Source: Lachnospiraceae bacterium (GTDB lineage Bacteria > Bacillota > Clostridia > Lachnospirales > Lachnospiraceae). From it: a DNA stretch of 64,000 bases. The DNA lies in contig JAFRKV010000062.1 in the NCBI GenBank assembly GCA_017431515.1, forward strand, positions 1 to 64,000, in the 5' to 3' direction. This document shows positions 8,890 to 16,555 of this stretch, in pieces (position 1 is the stretch's first letter; every line of letters starts with the position of its first letter). The notes beneath the pieces were generated by a model. It worked only from the letters and a program-made list of their open reading frames with translations. It was not told the DNA's origin and did no database searches. The translations under genes and the position numbers were made by a program.

Positions 8890-9819
8890 ATGAAAGACTT
8901 TTTGCAGCGGATTCATCGGGAAGGATTTACGTGGAGGGATTCTCTGTTTATTCACGGATTGCTGACGGTGGTGCTGATGCTGATCGGATCGATCTTGGGC
9001 GCCATCTTTTCGTTTTTGATCCCGGTTATCATGGCAGGGCAGGATCCTGATCTGATTGAGTCGCTTATTTTTTATGCGTCGTTTCTCATGATCTGGGTCG
9101 CGGTCATCCTGTTCTGCGTGATCGTGAAATCCAACAGACCCATTTTATCGTCTTTCTGGAGAGGGCTGAAGGGAAATACGGCTCCCAAATATCTGCTGGG
9201 GCTGCTAATCGGCTTTGGACTGAATGCAGCCAGCATCGGCGGTGCGCTGCTTCATCACGACATCAGGATCGATTGGTCACACTTTACTGCCGGTATGATC
9301 GGACCGCTCATTTTACTTGCGGTTTGCGTGGCAATTCAGTGCGGCGCGGAAGAGATCCTCTGCCGCGGCTACTACTTTCAGAGACTGCGCAAAGGCTATC
9401 GGAACCCTGCGTTTGCGGTATTGATCAACCCCATCGTCTTTACTCTCTGGCATTGCTTCAATAAGGGGATCTCCGCCCAGGCGCTGTTGAATATTTTTCT
9501 GATCGGCGTACTGATGTCCGAGATGGTGCTTTATTTTGATTCCTTCTGGAGTGCGATCGCTTTTCATTCAGCGTGGAACTTTTCCCAGAATTGTATCTTC
9601 GGCTTGCCCAACAGCGGCAACATCTTACCATATTCCATCGGAAAGCTTGACACGGCAACGGTGCGGGACAGTTTCTTCTATAACGCCGCTTTCGGGGTGG
9701 AAAACACCTGGTTTTCCACATTACTCTTCACTGCCGGCATTGTTGTGCTGTTTTTGTTCGGGCGTAAGTTTGCGAAGGCGCCTACGGATATCTGGGCTGA
9801 GAAAGGGACTGCGAAATGA
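8890..9819 (+). CDS. CPBP-family intramembrane metalloprotease
   Basis: A 309-residue polytopic protein of the CPBP (CaaX protease/bacteriocin-processing, Abi) family. All three signature motifs are present: EExxxR (EEILCRG, about 158-164), FxxxH (FTLWH, about 190) and HxxxN (HSAWN, about 230). About seven or eight membrane helices. ATG 8890 follows AGGAGGGACAGGAACGAA, and the promoter at 8800-8828 excludes the longer reading. It overlaps the downstream transporter by ATGA, so the two are co-translated. Substrate unknown; no bacteriocin genes are adjacent. Confidence 0.9.
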   Translation: MKDFLQRIHREGFTWRDSLFIHGLLTVVLMLIGSILGAIFSFLIPVIMAGQDPDLIESLIFYASFLMIWVAVILFCVIVKSNRPILSSFWRGLKGNTAPKYLLGLLIGFGLNAASIGGALLHHDIRIDWSHFTAGMIGPLILLAVCVAIQCGAEEILCRGYYFQRLRKGYRNPAFAVLINPIVFTLWHCFNKGISAQALLNIFLIGVLMSEMVLYFDSFWSAIAFHSAWNFSQNCIFGLPNSGNILPYSIGKLDTATVRDSFFYNAAFGVENTWFSTLLFTAGIVVLFLFGRKFAKAPTDIWAEKGTAK

Positions 9820-11249
9820 TCGACAAAAAAACAAAATGGTCCTATTGCATCGGTGCAACCGGACGCGATGCGGCATACGTCCTGGTCAGCATGTTTCTGC
9901 TGACCTATATCCAGTATACGATGAAGCTGGAGGTTGCGCAGTTCACGGTGATCTCCGTGGTGATGGTGGCCTGCATGGTCTGGGATGCCATCAACGATCT
10001 CCTGATGAGCACCATCATCGAAAACAGCCATTTCAAAGCGGGAAAGTACCGCCCCTTTATCATAGTGGGCGCGATTCTGAATGCCATCGTCATCTCGATC
10101 CTGTTTACCGTGCGTCCCACGGGATGGGTCTTCGTCGTCTTTTTCTCCATCATGTATCTCTTATGGGGCATGACCTACACCATCAATGATATCGCCTACT
10201 GGGGGATGCTGCCCAGCCTTTCCAGCGATCCGAAAGAGCGGGATTCGCTGGTGACGCTGATGGGGATCTTTGTCTGCGTGGGCCAGTTTTCCGTGGCCAG
10301 TATCGTGCCGATGGTGATTGCAGGAAATGCAGTCGTCGCCTTTCGCATTACGGGGCTTGTGGTGGCGCTGGCGTTTCTTTTGTTCCAGACTCTGGTCTTT
10401 TTCGGCGTGACGGAACGGGAGCGGCAGGACAAAGAGGAGCCGCTGAATTTCAAAACCATGTTTCTGATCCTGAAACGAAACGACCAGCTCCTGTGCTCCG
10501 GCATCGCCTATGTGCTGTTTTCCGTGGGGCAGCAGCTGCTGTTGCTGCTGGCGGTCAACTTTTTCTATTTTGAATTCGGGTATTCCCAGAGCGGGGATCT
10601 CGTCACCTACTTCACCATCATGTACGGCCTCGGGACGCTGCTGGCGCAGTTTCTGTATCCCGTGCTTGCCGCGAAGCTGAGCAGAAACAGGCTTTGCGGG
10701 ATCTGCATGGTGGCGTTGATCGCCGGCTATCTGGTATTGCTTTTGTTTGGCTTTGTGATTCCGAAGAATGTGATCCTGTTGATGGCGACGGGCTTTTTGA
10801 TCTTTTTCAGCCAGGGGCTCATCAATCTGGCCATGATCGTCATGATCAACAATACCATCGAATATGATGAATACCGTTATGACGAACGGCATGAAAGCGT
10901 GATCTCGGCCATCCGCTCCTTCGCGGTGAAATGCGCCGGCGCGTTGAATCAGGGCGCGGCCTCCCTGGTGCTCATCATCAGCGGGATTTACGCGGTGAGC
11001 CAGAATATCAGCGAGCTGGAGGTGAAAGTCGGGAGCGGCGGCATGGCAAAAGAGGAGGCGCTGATGAGAGCCGATGACATTATCGCCACCGTGGAGCCGA
11101 CGCAGACCTTGATGCTGCGGATCGGCATGGTGGCCATTCCGCTGGCTGTGATGATCATTTCACGGATCATCATCAGGGCGGGTTATAAGATCGATGAGAA
11201 GGAATATGACCGTATGGTCAAAGAGATAGCAGAAAGAAAGGCGGCTTGA
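9816..11249 (+). CDS. MFS transporter, glycoside-pentoside-hexuronide (GPH) type
   Basis: A 477-residue protein with about 12 membrane helices, resembling MelB/XynP-type cation-sugar symporters. Family-like features are an early GRDAAY segment, a WDAINDLLMS segment after helix 2, KYRPFIIVGAI in loop 2-3, and NNTIEYDEYRYDERHESVISAIRSF in the second half, which is characteristic of GPH proteins. The substrate is probably a glycoside or other small molecule and is not determined. Translationally coupled to the CPBP protease gene. Confidence 0.85.
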   Translation: MIDKKTKWSYCIGATGRDAAYVLVSMFLLTYIQYTMKLEVAQFTVISVVMVACMVWDAINDLLMSTIIENSHFKAGKYRPFIIVGAILNAIVISILFTVRPTGWVFVVFFSIMYLLWGMTYTINDIAYWGMLPSLSSDPKERDSLVTLMGIFVCVGQFSVASIVPMVIAGNAVVAFRITGLVVALAFLLFQTLVFFGVTERERQDKEEPLNFKTMFLILKRNDQLLCSGIAYVLFSVGQQLLLLLAVNFFYFEFGYSQSGDLVTYFTIMYGLGTLLAQFLYPVLAAKLSRNRLCGICMVALIAGYLVLLLFGFVIPKNVILLMATGFLIFFSQGLINLAMIVMINNTIEYDEYRYDERHESVISAIRSFAVKCAGALNQGAASLVLIISGIYAVSQNISELEVKVGSGGMAKEEALMRADDIIATVEPTQTLMLRIGMVAIPLAVMIISRIIIRAGYKIDEKEYDRMVKEIAERKAA

Positions 11250-11325
11250 AGAAAGGAGAAGAAGGGGAAAAATAGGAAGAGAAAGGTAACTGTGCGTGAT
11301 TAGGCAAGAATAGGAGGGACTTAAA

Positions 11326-12447
11326 ATGGGAATTGTACCGGAAAAAATGCCGAAACTGGGGTTCGGACTGATGCGTCTGCCGGAGAAGGACGGCGAGATT
11401 GATCTGGAGCATGTCTGCCGGATGGTGGATGCGTATCTGGAGGCGGGACTCACGTATTTTGATACCGCTTATGTGTATCACAGCGGCAAATCTGAGGTGG
11501 CCGCGCGGGAGGCGATCGTAAAACGCTATCCGCGGGAAGCCTTTACCCTTGCCACAAAGCTGCCCGGATGGGAACTGAAAAAGCAGGAGGATGTGGAACG
11601 GATCTTCAACGAGCAGCTGGAACGCGCAGGCGTTTCCTACTATGATTTTTATCTGCTTCACTCGATTGAGGACGGCGCCAATTACGAGGCATATGAGAAG
11701 TATGACTGCTACCGCTGGGGCATGCAGAAAAAGCAGGAGGGGAAGATCAAACACTTCGGTTTTTCTTTCCATGGCAGCCCGGATCTGCTGAAGAAGGTGC
11801 TGGACGAGCACCCGGAAATGGAGTTTGTGCAGATTCAGCTGAACTATGCGGATTGGGAAAACCCGGTGGTGCGCTCCGGGGAACTCTATGAGATCCTGCG
11901 TGTGCGCAACATTCCGATGATCATTATGGAGCCGGTGAAGGGCGGCATGCTGGCCAGCCTGAAACCGGAGTTTGAGGAGAAATTCAAAGCCATCAGACCC
12001 GACGCATCCATCGCGTCCTGGGCGCTGCGTTTTGTGGCATCGCTTCCCGGCGTGATGACGATCCTGTCCGGCATGTCTACGGAAGAGCAGATGCAGGACA
12101 ACCTCAAGACCTTCCGGAATTTTGAGCCGCTGTCGGACGCAGAGAAGGCGGCAGTGGAGGCAGTCCGCAAAATGATCATGGAGACGCCGGTGATCGGCTG
12201 CACGGCCTGCCGGTATTGCTGCGACGGGTGTCCGCAGAAGATCAGCATTCCGGATGTGTTCCGCGCGGTCAACACCATGAAGCTCTACGACGAGGATTTC
12301 CGCCCGAAGGCCTTCTACAAGGGAGTCACGGCCAACGGAGGAAAGGCGTCCGACTGCATCGCCTGCGGCCAGTGTGAGCGCGTCTGCCCGCAGCATCTGC
12401 CGATCATCTCGCTCCTCAAAGAAGCGGCAGAGAAGTTGGAAGCATAG
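11326..12447 (+). CDS. Aldo/keto reductase with C-terminal 4Fe-4S ferredoxin domain
   Basis: A 373-residue protein. Residues about 1-280 form an AKR barrel (GFGLMRLP; YFDTAYVYHSGKSE with the catalytic Asp/Tyr; HSIEDG; a phosphate-binding IRPDASIASWALRF tail). Residues about 285-365 carry two cysteine clusters, CTACRYCCDGCPQ and CIACGQCERVCPQ, for 4Fe-4S binding. This bipartite class is common in anaerobic clostridia and probably uses ferredoxin or flavin-linked electrons. The ATG at 11326 has AGGAGG 12 bases upstream. The preceding 76 bases are purine-rich with no clear promoter. Confidence 0.93.
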   Translation: MGIVPEKMPKLGFGLMRLPEKDGEIDLEHVCRMVDAYLEAGLTYFDTAYVYHSGKSEVAAREAIVKRYPREAFTLATKLPGWELKKQEDVERIFNEQLERAGVSYYDFYLLHSIEDGANYEAYEKYDCYRWGMQKKQEGKIKHFGFSFHGSPDLLKKVLDEHPEMEFVQIQLNYADWENPVVRSGELYEILRVRNIPMIIMEPVKGGMLASLKPEFEEKFKAIRPDASIASWALRFVASLPGVMTILSGMSTEEQMQDNLKTFRNFEPLSDAEKAAVEAVRKMIMETPVIGCTACRYCCDGCPQKISIPDVFRAVNTMKLYDEDFRPKAFYKGVTANGGKASDCIACGQCERVCPQHLPIISLLKEAAEKLEA

Positions 12448-12488
12448 GAGACGGTAAATCGCGGTAAAACGAGTAAGGAATTTTACGC

Positions 12489-12516
12489 TTGTATTTCTTT
12501 CCTCACATGCTATAAT
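12489..12516 (+). promoter_or_regulatory. Promoter for antisense antitoxin RNA
   Basis: TTGTAT at 12489-12494, a 16-base spacer and TATAAT at 12511-12516 on the plus strand. No open frame follows; the transcript would run about 90 bases to the hairpin at 12574-12600, overlapping the 3' end of the minus-strand toxin gene. Confidence 0.65.
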
Positions 12517-12522
12517 AGACAC

Positions 12523-12610
12523 ATAAAGGGGTGCTGCCGACGAGACGGTCAGCCCAGGTTAATTGTCAAAAATGACCGCAACCTTTGGCCGAGGGCGGTC
12601 ATTTTCTTTT
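12523..12610 (+). ncRNA. Putative type I antitoxin RNA (antisense)
   Basis: Inferred from the promoter at 12489-12516 and the terminator hairpin at 12574-12600 followed by ATTTTCTTTT. The RNA would be about 85-90 nt, non-coding, and complementary to the 3' untranslated end and last codons of the 30-residue toxin gene on the minus strand. The geometry, tail-to-tail overlap of toxin mRNA and antitoxin RNA, is that of txpA/RatA-type loci. Confidence 0.55.
12574..12600. terminator. Bidirectional rho-independent terminator
   Basis: Stem GACCGC (12574-12579) / GCGGTC (12595-12600), extended inwards by CCT/AGG across an AA bulge. The plus strand is followed by ATTTTCTTTT, the minus strand by ATTTTTGAC. 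It serves the antisense RNA on the plus strand and the toxin mRNA on the minus strand; the toxin stop codon lies in the stem. Confidence 0.7.
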
Positions 12611-12691
12611 GCCGAATATATATCCGAGACTAAAGCAGGCAAGCCCAAAAATGAGCACTGCTATTAGCCCTTCTATAGTGAGCATAAGCAT
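12599..12691 (-). CDS. Small hydrophobic type I toxin-like peptide (30 aa)
   Basis: A 30-codon frame starting ATG 12691 with a strong AGGAGG six bases upstream. The product begins MLMLTIEGLIAV, forms one membrane helix and ends in a basic FGKRK tail. This matches the plan of Fst/TxpA-like type I toxins: a single membrane helix, charged C-terminus and about 30 residues. It has its own promoter (12824-12851), a long structured leader and an antisense transcript at its 3' end. The likely effect is membrane damage on over-expression; that is inference from the family plan. Confidence 0.7.
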   Translation of the reverse strand: MLMLTIEGLIAVLIFGLACFSLGYIFGKRK

Positions 12692-12736
12692 CACCCTCCT
12701 TCAGTATTCGTCCCGCTCGATGACGGGCTATATGAA

Positions 12737-12759
12737 CGGAGGGCTTCTTTTGCCCTCCG
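12737..12759 (-). promoter_or_regulatory. Leader hairpin with anti-Shine-Dalgarno arm
   Basis: In the toxin mRNA leader CGGAGGGC (12759-12752) pairs with GCCCTCCG (12744-12737) around a seven-base loop. The CCCTCC arm is also complementary to the toxin's own GGAGGG ribosome-binding site about 40 bases downstream, so the leader could switch between a closed and an open ribosome-binding site. This fits the translational masking known for other type I toxins. Confidence 0.45.
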
Positions 12760-12823
12760 ATTAAGCATCAGGAGAGCTGACCGCCTTTATACCGAATGGT
12801 AATATCAACAGCATTTTGCAACT

Positions 12824-12851
12824 ATTCTATCATATCTGAATTTCTTTTCAA
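12824..12851 (-). promoter_or_regulatory. Promoter for the toxin mRNA
   Basis: On the minus strand TTGAAA (12851-12846), a 16-base spacer and TAGAAT (12829-12824). It predicts a start near 12817 and a leader of about 125 bases. It lies back-to-back with the glutathione peroxidase promoter. Confidence 0.6.
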
Positions 12852-12876
12852 TCGAAAAGAGAATTGAAAAAGATGC

Positions 12877-12905
12877 TTGACAAAATATATTTGACAAAAT
12901 ATAAT
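12877..12905 (+). promoter_or_regulatory. SigA promoter for glutathione peroxidase
   Basis: Near-consensus TTGACA (12877-12882), 17-base spacer and perfect TATAAT (12900-12905). A second TTGACA lies inside the spacer. The leader is rich in CAAC repeats and ends in AAGGAGG at 12961-12967. Confidence 0.85.
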
Positions 12906-12974
12906 AGCGTAAAAGGTAACAAACAACCAACAACAAACAACCAACAATCCGACAACAACAAAGGAGGTAGCAAC

Positions 12975-13520
12975 ATGAGTGGATTTTATGAGCAGAACGT
13001 TACAGCAGCAAACGGAGAAGTGGTCTCCATGAAGGAGTATGAGGGCAAGGTGGTTCTGGTGGTGAATACGGCCACAGGCTGCGGATTTACGCCGCATTAC
13101 AAGGATATCGAGGCCATGTATGAGAAGTATCATGATCAGGGGTTTGAAGTCGTGGATGTGCCCTGCAACCAGTTCGCAGGCCAGACGCCGGGCACCGATG
13201 ACGAGATTCATGAATTCTGCACCCTGCATTACAATACGCAGTTTCCGCAGATGAAGAAGTCGGATGTGAACGGCGACAACGAGCTTCCGCTGTACACGTA
13301 TCTGAAAAGCCAGAAAGGATTTGAGGGATTCGGCAAGGGACCGAAGGCGCTGGCAATGGGAGCGCTGCTTTCCAAAATCGATAAGGACTATAAGAACAAT
13401 CCGGACATCAAGTGGAACTTTACGAAGTTCGTGATCGACCGCCAGGGGAATGTGGTGGCACGGTTCGAGCCCACGGCGAAGATGGAAGAAGTCGCAAAGT
13501 GCGTGGGATCTTTGATCTGA
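12975..13520 (+). CDS. Glutathione peroxidase family thiol peroxidase
   Basis: A 181-residue GPx-fold peroxidase. The peroxidatic cysteine is in NTATGCGFTPHY (position normally Sec or Cys), the catalytic Gln is in PCNQFAGQTPGT, and Trp-Asn in WNFTKF completes the tetrad. The bacterial cysteine forms reduce hydrogen and organic peroxides, usually with thioredoxin. ATG 12975 follows AAGGAGG; longer readings start upstream of the promoter's transcript start and are rejected. An OhrR-like regulator gene lies downstream, consistent with a peroxide-defence role. Confidence 0.93.
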   Translation: MSGFYEQNVTAANGEVVSMKEYEGKVVLVVNTATGCGFTPHYKDIEAMYEKYHDQGFEVVDVPCNQFAGQTPGTDDEIHEFCTLHYNTQFPQMKKSDVNGDNELPLYTYLKSQKGFEGFGKGPKALAMGALLSKIDKDYKNNPDIKWNFTKFVIDRQGNVVARFEPTAKMEEVAKCVGSLI

Positions 13521-13531
13521 AAAAAGGGGAT

Positions 13532-13679
13532 GGTGTTGAGGTCAAAAGTGTCATGCGATGAAATCGCATGTGCACTTTGCGCAAGGATGTGCCCTGGCGT
13601 GCTAGCATGCCGAGGCACATCTTCGCGCAAAGGTCACAATGTCACTTCGTGACATGTGACTTTTGACCTCACAAACACC
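13532..13679. repeat. Multi-arm structured intergenic repeat, copy 1
   Basis: Closing stem GGTGT/ACACC (13532-13536/13675-13679), then a perfect 13-bp stem TGAGGTCAAAAGT/ACTTTTGACCTCA (13537-13549/13659-13671). Inside are three arms: CATGCGAT-GAA-ATCGCATG, a long arm beginning TTTGCGC and ending GCGCAAA with inner GATGTGCC/GGCACATC, and GTCAC-TTC-GTGAC. Copy 2 is at 60339-60480. The element lies between the peroxidase and its OhrR-like neighbour. Confidence 0.85.
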
Positions 13680-13713
13680 ACAAACCCCAATATACCATAT
13701 TTAGGAGGATAGA

Positions 13714-14145
13714 ATGTCTCAAACCTATGAACAGCTGAAACTCGAAAACCAGCTTTGCTTTCCGCTGTATGCCTGCGCGCGCAAAATCGTCAACGCGTAT
13801 ACGCCCTTTTTAAAGCCTTTGGGACTTACCTATACCCAATACCTTGTTTTTTTGGTATTATGGGAACACGAGGAAGCGACGGTGGGAGAACTGGGTGGGC
13901 TTCTGCATCTGGATGCGGGGACTCTGACGCCCCTTTTGAAGAAGCTGGAGAAGGCCGGGCTTCTCACCAGAAAGCGCTCTGAGGAAGATGAGCGGATCAC
14001 CTGCATCCGCATCACAAAGAAAGGGAACGATCTGAAGGAAGCCTGCAAAGAGATTCCGTTTCAGGTAGGATCGTCTGTCCGCTGCCTGACGGAGAAGGAC
14101 GGGAAGGAGCTGTACCGGATCCTGTATACGTTCCTGGAGGGATAA
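13714..14145 (+). CDS. MarR-family regulator, OhrR-like organic peroxide sensor
   Basis: A 143-residue winged-helix regulator. The N-terminus LKLENQLCFPLYACAR contains the cysteine placed as in the OhrR redox sensor (residue 15). The LTYTQYLVFLVLWE helix, LHLDAGTLTPLLKKLE recognition helix and RSEEDER wing match OhrR closely. OhrR represses peroxide-resistance genes until its cysteine is oxidised. The peroxidase upstream is a candidate target, though the repeat element lies between them. AGGAGG precedes the ATG. Confidence 0.87.
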   Translation: MSQTYEQLKLENQLCFPLYACARKIVNAYTPFLKPLGLTYTQYLVFLVLWEHEEATVGELGGLLHLDAGTLTPLLKKLEKAGLLTRKRSEEDERITCIRITKKGNDLKEACKEIPFQVGSSVRCLTEKDGKELYRILYTFLEG

Positions 14146-14150
14146 GAGAC

Positions 14151-15296
14151 ATGGGTATTCGTTATGAAGAGGCGGCGGATCGCCAGAAAAAGATCGTCCG
14201 TGCCAGCATTGTGGGCATCGCCACCAATCTGGCTCTGGTGGCATTTAAGGCTGCGGTGGGTCTGCTCAGCCGCTCCATCGCCATCGTGATGGACGCGGTC
14301 AACAACCTGTCCGATGCGTTGAGTTCGGTGATCACCATCGTCGGCGCGCGTTTTGCGATGCGCGAGCCGGATAAAAAGCATCCTTTCGGTTACGGGCGGA
14401 TCGAGTATCTCAGTTCGCTGATTATCGCGATCCTCGTGCTGTACGCAGGCGTGACCTCGCTGGTGGAGTCCATCAAGAAAATTATCACGCCCGAGACGCC
14501 GGACTATACGCCGGTGACATTGATCATTGTCGCTGTGGCGGTGGTGGTGAAGATCGTTTTGGGCCTTTATGTGAGACGGACCGGCCGCATTGTGAATTCT
14601 GATTCTTTGGTGAACTCCGGTAAGGATGCGTTGATGGATGCGATCCTGTCGGCGGCAACGCTGGCGGCTGCCCTGGTCTATGTTTTTGCCGGGGTATCGC
14701 TGGAAGCGTACCTTGCGGCAGTGATCTCCGTGATCATCATCAAGGCAGGATTCGAGATGTTTTCGGAAACCGTCTCCAAGATCCTGGGAGAACCCGGGGA
14801 TGTGGAGCTTTTGATTGCGATCAAACGGACGATCACAGAGTTTCCGGAGGTACATGGGGCGTATGATCTGATCCTGCATAACTACGGGCCGGATACCTAT
14901 ACCGGTTCGGTGCATATCGAACTGGAGGACACCTGCTCCATCACGAGGCTGGATGAACTGACCCGGGAGATCGCCGGAGAGGTCTTCCGGCAGCATAATG
15001 TGATCATGACGGCGATCGGCATATATTCCGTGAATACACGGGATGAGGATGTGATCCGCATGAAAGAGGAGATCACAGCGAAGGTGCTTTCCCATGAGCA
15101 TGCCAAACAGATCCACGGGTTTTATTACAACGCGAAGGACAATGCCGTCTGGTGCGATGTGGTGGTCAGTTTTGACGCCAAGAGCCGCAACGCGGTGTTG
15201 GAGGAAGTACTGCAGGATCTCCGACAAAGCTATCCCGACACGATCTTTATGCTTGCCATGGATATGGATTACGGGGAGATCTGTGCGGTGAAATAA
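14151..15296 (+). CDS. Cation diffusion facilitator (CDF) efflux transporter
   Basis: A 381-residue protein with about six membrane helices (residues 15-205) and a cytoplasmic ferredoxin-like tail. CDF signs: DAVNNLSDALSS in helix 2 and SGKDALMDAILS in helix 5, giving the DxxxD-like metal site, and the loop motif DKKHPFGYGRIEYLSS. The C-terminal part (about 290-380) looks like a second dimerisation domain, so the protein is longer than minimal CDFs. Likely exports Mn, Fe or Zn; the exact metal is not readable. It starts six bases after the OhrR-like gene and is co-transcribed. Confidence 0.92.
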   Translation: MGIRYEEAADRQKKIVRASIVGIATNLALVAFKAAVGLLSRSIAIVMDAVNNLSDALSSVITIVGARFAMREPDKKHPFGYGRIEYLSSLIIAILVLYAGVTSLVESIKKIITPETPDYTPVTLIIVAVAVVVKIVLGLYVRRTGRIVNSDSLVNSGKDALMDAILSAATLAAALVYVFAGVSLEAYLAAVISVIIIKAGFEMFSETVSKILGEPGDVELLIAIKRTITEFPEVHGAYDLILHNYGPDTYTGSVHIELEDTCSITRLDELTREIAGEVFRQHNVIMTAIGIYSVNTRDEDVIRMKEEITAKVLSHEHAKQIHGFYYNAKDNAVWCDVVVSFDAKSRNAVLEEVLQDLRQSYPDTIFMLAMDMDYGEICAVK

Positions 15297-15371
15297 TCAC
15301 GTGACCGGCTTGCATCAGTGCGTTGCGGAAAGGAACCGAAAGAAAAACCTTTACACACCAGGGAAACGATA

Positions 15372-16400
15372 GTGGAAGCGAAGTTTGACAAGCAAAAGAA
15401 AAAAAGAACGGGAAAGATCCTCAGCGTCTGTCTGATCGTCTTTCTCGTTCTTTTTGTGCTTTATTGGGTCTTTATCTATTTCCTGGTCAGCATGGCGCTG
15501 GTGCCATCCTTTATGCAGAAACTGGAATCCTTTGACCGGATCACGCAGAAAAGTTACGCGGAACAGGTGCAGAGCAATGAGATTGAAGATCACCGGAAAG
15601 AGGCGCTGGAGAAAACCAAAGCGTGGCTGAAAGAGGTGTCCCATGCAAAAAGAGAAGTGATTTCCGACGACGGGTATCATCTGATCGCGGAAGAATTTCT
15701 GCAGGAGGGGGGAGCTGCGGAAGGTCATGACTGGGTGATCCTCCTCCACGGGTACACCGGGATCAAAGAGGAAATGTATCCCTTTGCCTATGAATACTAT
15801 CAGAGAGGGTATCATGCACTGGTGCCGGATCTCAGATGTCAGGGGGCGTCGGAGGGAGATTTCATCGGGATGGGGTATACGGACAGTCAGGATCTTTGCC
15901 ATTGGATCGACCTTGTGATCAAGGAGGATCCCAAAGCACGGATCATTTTGCACGGGCAGTCCATGGGCGCCGCCACGGCGCTGATCTACAGCGGGAGACC
16001 GGATGCAGAGGAGCATATCCGCGCGGTCATTTCCGACAGCTCCTATACGGATGCCTATACCATGTTCGGGGAGAAGGCCTATGACTGGTTTCACCTGCCG
16101 GCGTTTCCGCTGGTGGACTCCATGCGTCTGATGCTGCTGCTCCGGGGCGGGTATGACCTTTATGATGCTTCGGCCATCAATGCGGTAAAGTCGTCGTCGA
16201 TTCCCACACTTTTGATCCACGGGGATCAGGATCGCATGATCTCTGCCGCGCAAAGCGCGGAACTTTATGAAGCGGCATCCTGCCCGAAAAAACTTCTCAT
16301 CATCGAGGGGGCCGGCCACGGCCAGCCCCAGGACAAGGATCCTAAGACCTATTACGGGGAAGTGTTTGACTGGATCGCCTCTGCCCTCGCGGGTGTTTGA
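15372..16400 (+). CDS. Membrane-anchored alpha/beta hydrolase
   Basis: A 342-residue protein from GTG 15372 (AGGGAAA seven bases upstream). An upstream GTG at 15318 has no ribosome-binding site. A basic N-terminus and one membrane helix (about 16-40) precede an alpha/beta hydrolase domain with LLHGYTG oxyanion region, nucleophile elbow GQSMGA, acid HGDQDRM and histidine GAGHGQ. Resembles the YqkD/BAAT-like hydrolases of Bacillus. Probably an outward-facing esterase or peptidase; substrate unknown. Confidence 0.88.
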   Translation: MEAKFDKQKKKRTGKILSVCLIVFLVLFVLYWVFIYFLVSMALVPSFMQKLESFDRITQKSYAEQVQSNEIEDHRKEALEKTKAWLKEVSHAKREVISDDGYHLIAEEFLQEGGAAEGHDWVILLHGYTGIKEEMYPFAYEYYQRGYHALVPDLRCQGASEGDFIGMGYTDSQDLCHWIDLVIKEDPKARIILHGQSMGAATALIYSGRPDAEEHIRAVISDSSYTDAYTMFGEKAYDWFHLPAFPLVDSMRLMLLLRGGYDLYDASAINAVKSSSIPTLLIHGDQDRMISAAQSAELYEAASCPKKLLIIEGAGHGQPQDKDPKTYYGEVFDWIASALAGV

Positions 16401-16422
16401 ATAAAGTGAAATAGTTCCTGCC

Positions 16423-16473
16423 TTGACTTCGGTAACAAGAAGTGATACTCTTTGTGATTAGTTAAGGCTAACC
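16423..16473 (+). promoter_or_regulatory. Promoter P1 with DtxR-type operator
   Basis: TTGACT (16423-16428), 17-base spacer and TACTCT (16446-16451) are followed by GATTAGTTAAGGCTAACC (16456-16473), an imperfect copy of the GTTAG-N6-CTAAC operator seen at feo. The operator covers the expected transcription start, so a metal-loaded repressor would block it. Confidence 0.65.
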
Positions 16474-16474
16474 G

Positions 16475-16497
16475 GCCGCTTGAAAAAGCGGCTTTTA
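16475..16497 (+). terminator. Hairpin terminator or attenuator before the ABC exporter
   Basis: GCCGCTT-GAAA-AAGCGGC followed by TTTTA. It could end the hydrolase transcript or prematurely stop transcripts from P1. The loop also holds the -35 box of a second promoter. Confidence 0.6.
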
Positions 16498-16526
16498 TGA
16501 CGCATAGTGGTTAGCATACGCTAACC
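16480..16526 (+). promoter_or_regulatory. Promoter P2 with DtxR-type operator
   Basis: TTGAAA (16480-16485), 17-base spacer and CATAGT (16503-16508), immediately followed by the strong operator GGTTAGCATACGCTAACC (16509-16526; seven-base arms). Expected start is inside the operator. Drives the ABC exporter at 16556. Confidence 0.65.
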
Positions 16527-16555
16527 ATGTGCTGTGAGACAGGAGGAGATCATCC

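Noticed and set aside
13663-13696. Promoter for the OhrR-like gene using TTGACC in the repeat and TATACC downstream
   Set aside because: The spacer would be 22 bases, too long for a standard promoter.
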